A stretch of DNA of 16,994 bases, from the NCBI GenBank assembly GCA_964544765.1, contig CAZJDM010000097.1, forward strand, positions 1 through 16,994. The letters are read 5' to 3'. The translations under genes were made by a program, and so were the position numbers. Source of the stretch: CAZJDM01 sp964544765 (lineage in GTDB: Bacteria; Bdellovibrionota_B; Oligoflexia; CAYFLR01). The notes under the pieces were generated by a model. That model saw only the letters and a list, made by a program, of their open reading frames with translations. It was not told where the DNA came from and did not search any database. This document shows positions 14,851 through 16,994 of this stretch, in pieces. Every line of letters begins with the position of its first letter. Within the stretch, counting starts at the first letter, position 1.

Positions 14851-16191
14851 ATGAGTTTTTTGATTCTTTTTTCTAATTCAAATTTAATATCCTTTCTTAT
14901 TATCACTTCTTATTTTTTCTTAATCCCCGATACGGCCAACAGTCAATTACGGCAATTTTTCCGACTAGATAGTGATAACAATTTACCTATGGTGCAAAAG
15001 CAACTACAAAGTTTATTTAAAAAACCTGTTTCCTTAAATTTTCAAGATTTAAGCACTTTAAGAAAAGGACAAGCCAAACCTTTTGGAGACTGGACCTCTG
15101 AAATATTGATTGGATATTGGCCGCAATTATTAGGTGGTTATCATTCCCGGTGGCAAGTTATACAGGGACAATTGCTTATACAGGTACCGCACATAATACC
15201 TAGCATGTTGGATATCCCCGAGTTTAGCAATTTGATGGGTAATTTAGATCAACTGAAAGCTAATAAAACGGTTCTGAAAAAATTAAAAATAATATTTTTA
15301 AATTACTGTCTGCAAAACGCTTCATATTGCACCAATATAATTGAAGATCTAGGAAAAACATATCTTCCAAGGGACATGCAAGAAGTTAATACTTCGTTAT
15401 TATCGCCTCTTGAGAAACTCTATTTAATAAGTAGTAGTAATTCGATAAAAGCAGAAATTCAAAGATTAATGGATAGTGCGATAAATTCTGTACAAACAAA
15501 CCGTTTAGCACAAACAGATCAGCCCATTGAATGGTGGACGGGTAAATGCCATTTAACACCCTATGTGATGACTTTATTTCCTCATAGGCCCAATAATCTG
15601 ACCCTTCAAGGAGTGACTTTATATACTGGAGACTTTAACGCTTTGTTACACCTGGTGTTCGAAAGAATTAACAAAACAAATTGGAATTCTTTCTTACGTA
15701 TTTTTGGGCGAACCGAATTTGATCAAAGCATCAATCCAGCTTTGTTTTTTGTGATTTTAACCAATGTTATGGGACTTTATCATCAACAATATGGTGTAGT
15801 AGCTGATATTGCCAAAGGGCCAATGGTTTGGAATCATTATGTCAAATCATATCGCATTCTAAAATTAGTACCTATTGAAAAGCACCAGGTCCAAGATCAC
15901 TACCAACAAGCTGATTTAGATTTTTCCAATTCTTCCAGACGCACGATCCATTTTTTAGCGGACTCCTTTTTTGAATTTGAGATTAAAGTGGTTTTTGCTG
16001 ACATGCCGTCTGTAACATACCAAGGTGTCATTGAGTTACATCAATCTACTATTGTAGGGGGACAATGGCTCTCTGATAATGCCATTGATTTTTTGTGGGT
16101 TTTCAACCATAGATTAATTAATGTTTCACAACTTATACAGGGAGATCCCCTGAGCCAATTTATATATGACACTTATCTACAGGCTATGTGA
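14851..16191 (+). CDS. Exported transglutaminase-elicitor-like protein, catalytic His position altered
   Basis: Resembles the TGase_elicitor family (Phytophthora GP42 and bacterial relatives), whose members cross-link Gln and Lys side chains. Residues 1-30 are an export signal without a lipobox. Matching segments, from memory of the family, come in order. GYWPQLLGGYHSRW (88-101) fits YWPxxxGGxxxRW. WWTGKCH (228-234) carries the expected nucleophile Cys233. LQGVTLYTGDFNALL fits YNGVTFxxxDIKALL. SINPALFFVILTN (293-305) fits NPxxFHxxLTN, but Phe stands where His is expected. DIAKGPMVWN (319-328) fits DxxxxxEVWN. VTYQGVIELHQSTIVGGQW fits YxLELxxxGxIxGGxW, and DFLW follows. The nearly complete family order supports homology. 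The His loss suggests either altered chemistry or a non-catalytic role. The gene diverges from the three-gene lipoprotein operon across 229 bp and is followed by a long inverted repeat. Confidence 0.72.
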   Translation: MSFLILFSNSNLISFLIITSYFFLIPDTANSQLRQFFRLDSDNNLPMVQKQLQSLFKKPVSLNFQDLSTLRKGQAKPFGDWTSEILIGYWPQLLGGYHSRWQVIQGQLLIQVPHIIPSMLDIPEFSNLMGNLDQLKANKTVLKKLKIIFLNYCLQNASYCTNIIEDLGKTYLPRDMQEVNTSLLSPLEKLYLISSSNSIKAEIQRLMDSAINSVQTNRLAQTDQPIEWWTGKCHLTPYVMTLFPHRPNNLTLQGVTLYTGDFNALLHLVFERINKTNWNSFLRIFGRTEFDQSINPALFFVILTNVMGLYHQQYGVVADIAKGPMVWNHYVKSYRILKLVPIEKHQVQDHYQQADLDFSNSSRRTIHFLADSFFEFEIKVVFADMPSVTYQGVIELHQSTIVGGQWLSDNAIDFLWVFNHRLINVSQLIQGDPLSQFIYDTYLQAM

Positions 16192-16522
16192 ATGTGCTGA
16201 AAAAGTCCCAACGATGAATAGGAAATTCAATATTCAACATATGAATACATGATATTTGATTTTTGAAGTTTATGAAAAGGTAATAACTTCACATATCAAA
16301 TATCCATGTTCTATTGCTGAAAATTGAATTCCCTATTCTCACTTCTACATTTTTTCACCAAATGATAATTTCCTCCTTTACATTGATGTCACTTTTTATT
16401 TCCATAATTTACTTACTCTCCTCTTTTTCAGATTAAAATATGGTTTTAGCTATTCATATTTCGTATGACTATGCTACTTCTTTTAGTAAAAATCTTAAGA
16501 AAGACTGAATAATTTAACAACG
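16192..16522. other. Non-coding gap holding an inverted-repeat element
   Basis: This 331-bp gap separates the convergent transglutaminase-like gene and the receiver-domain gene. Its left half is the long inverted repeat at 16216-16338. The right part (16359-16522) is pyrimidine-rich AT DNA in which I see no gene, RNA or clear promoter. Confidence 0.6.
16216..16338. repeat. Long imperfect inverted repeat (55/54-bp arms, 14-nt loop)
   Basis: The left arm 16216-16270, starting GAATAGGAAATTCAAT and ending GAAGTT, pairs with the right arm 16285-16338, starting AACTTC and ending CCCTATTC. Only scattered mismatches and a one-base length difference separate the arms. The loop is 16271-16284. Weaker matching continues outward (TGAAAAA near 16198 with TTTTTTCA near 16350), for an outer span of about 160 bp. 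It begins 24 bp after the transglutaminase-like stop. It may be a MITE or REP-like mobile repeat, and transcribed from either side it would form a large hairpin that could act as a bidirectional 3'-end structure. It lacks the GC-rich stem and T-tract of a standard terminator. Confidence 0.8.
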
Positions 16523-16994
16523 TCATAGCCTCGCATCAGTTAGAAATATTTTATCCAGGATTTGGTAAATCAACTCTTTACTTAGTGGTTGTTCCAAGGC
16601 TCCATCGCCGCCAGCTTTTCTAGTTGGCTCATCTGATAATTGTATAGGTTCATTGGATATCAAGTATACTTTGGTTTTCCTAGACATTTTTTTGACAGCT
16701 GCTATTACTTCATAGCCACCTAATTGACCACTGGATTCTTGCATATTGAGGTCGGTAAAAACCAATGCTGGCTTGTCTTTTTTAGCTCTTTCAATAAGTT
16801 CTTCGCCATTTTTGAATATCTCAAATTCAAAAGCATTGGGTTTTTCTATTAGATAATCTTCAAAAAGATAGTCCAGATGATCTCGAATGATGGAGGTATC
16901 ATCGCAACAATAAATTTTCTTAGTGTTCTTATTCATTGGGGTTTCTTCAACCGGTATTTTTTCACCGGTTAGAAATTCAACCAAACTGGATAAA
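16523..16994 (-). CDS. Response-regulator receiver domain, partial; possibly C-terminus of a hybrid histidine kinase
   Basis: A CheY-like receiver (REC) domain accepting phosphate from a histidine kinase. The fold shows the acidic pair in IYCCDD, the phosphoacceptor Asp in VFTDLNM, and the Ser in YLISNEP at the Thr/Ser switch position. The conserved Lys before Pro is replaced by Gln (LEQPLSKE), although a Lys occurs three residues later. No output domain follows the receiver. The frame stays open to the window edge. The first Met with a reasonable domain start is the ATG of MNKNTKK (near 16936), and the TTG at 16984 is only the first possible start in view. The residues before it (VEFLTGEKIPVEETP) look like the linker after a kinase catalytic domain, so this may be the tail of a longer sensor kinase. 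Without the upstream sequence, a single-domain regulator remains possible. Confidence 0.75.
   Translation of the reverse strand, partial: LSSLVEFLTGEKIPVEETPMNKNTKKIYCCDDTSIIRDHLDYLFEDYLIEKPNAFEFEIFKNGEELIERAKKDKPALVFTDLNMQESSGQLGGYEVIAAVKKMSRKTKVYLISNEPIQLSDEPTRKAGGDGALEQPLSKELIYQILDKIFLTDARL

Overview
The window is AT-rich, gene-dense bacterial DNA with short intergenic gaps. Several proteins carry lipoprotein signal peptides or N-terminal export signals, which points to a Gram-negative-type bacterium. The mix is ordinary housekeeping genes beside large secreted proteins: a metzincin protease, a transglutaminase-elicitor-like protein, a DUF2891-like protein, and a giant lipoprotein with repeats of the 'antitoxin component YwqK' kind. 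This mix most resembles Bdellovibrionota-type (predatory, deltaproteobacteria-like) genomes. That placement is an inference from gene content; no rRNA or other marker is present. No tRNA, rRNA, CRISPR array or transposase was recognised.

Left part (1-5504), housekeeping and proteolysis. A matrixin-like zinc metalloprotease gene (145-1179) has an N-terminal part that seems to lie in another frame (1-172), so it looks frameshifted or decayed. It converges on a two-gene minus-strand unit, hpt then a rhomboid protease. The hpt ribosome-binding site lies inside a perfect inverted repeat. An exported metallo-beta-lactamase-fold protein of the ComEC C-terminal type (2441-3289) diverges from hpt and converges on a D-hydantoinase/dihydropyrimidinase gene (3313-4728). 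Next comes coaE (4884-5504).

Middle part (5505-8837), plus strand. It holds comM (YifB family), ssb, and an unrecognised cysteine-rich lipoprotein gene. ComM and SSB both handle single-stranded DNA during recombination and transformation. The ComEC-like MBL protein is the only other hint of such a theme, and it is weak.

Right part (8838-16191), a secreted-protein locus. A minus-strand operon reads: lipoprotein with an 18-bp tandem-repeat tail (310 aa), giant lipoprotein (1266 aa), DUF2891-like exported protein (347 aa). The genes are separated by 10 bp and then overlap by 4 bp. Divergent from it is a transglutaminase-elicitor-like exported protein (446 aa). The giant lipoprotein has a His-Gly...Asn-Gly-Cys pair that resembles the dyad of clan CD cysteine peptidases. 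A short motif of the form (D/N)-(M/L)-P-S-x-x-(F/Y)-x-G recurs near the C-termini of the metzincin, the giant lipoprotein and the transglutaminase-like protein. This locus is the best candidate for an undescribed system, perhaps an envelope-associated or secreted enzyme set.

A long imperfect inverted repeat (16216-16338) follows the last plus-strand gene. The window ends in the 3' part of a minus-strand gene encoding a response-regulator receiver domain, possibly the tail of a hybrid sensor kinase.
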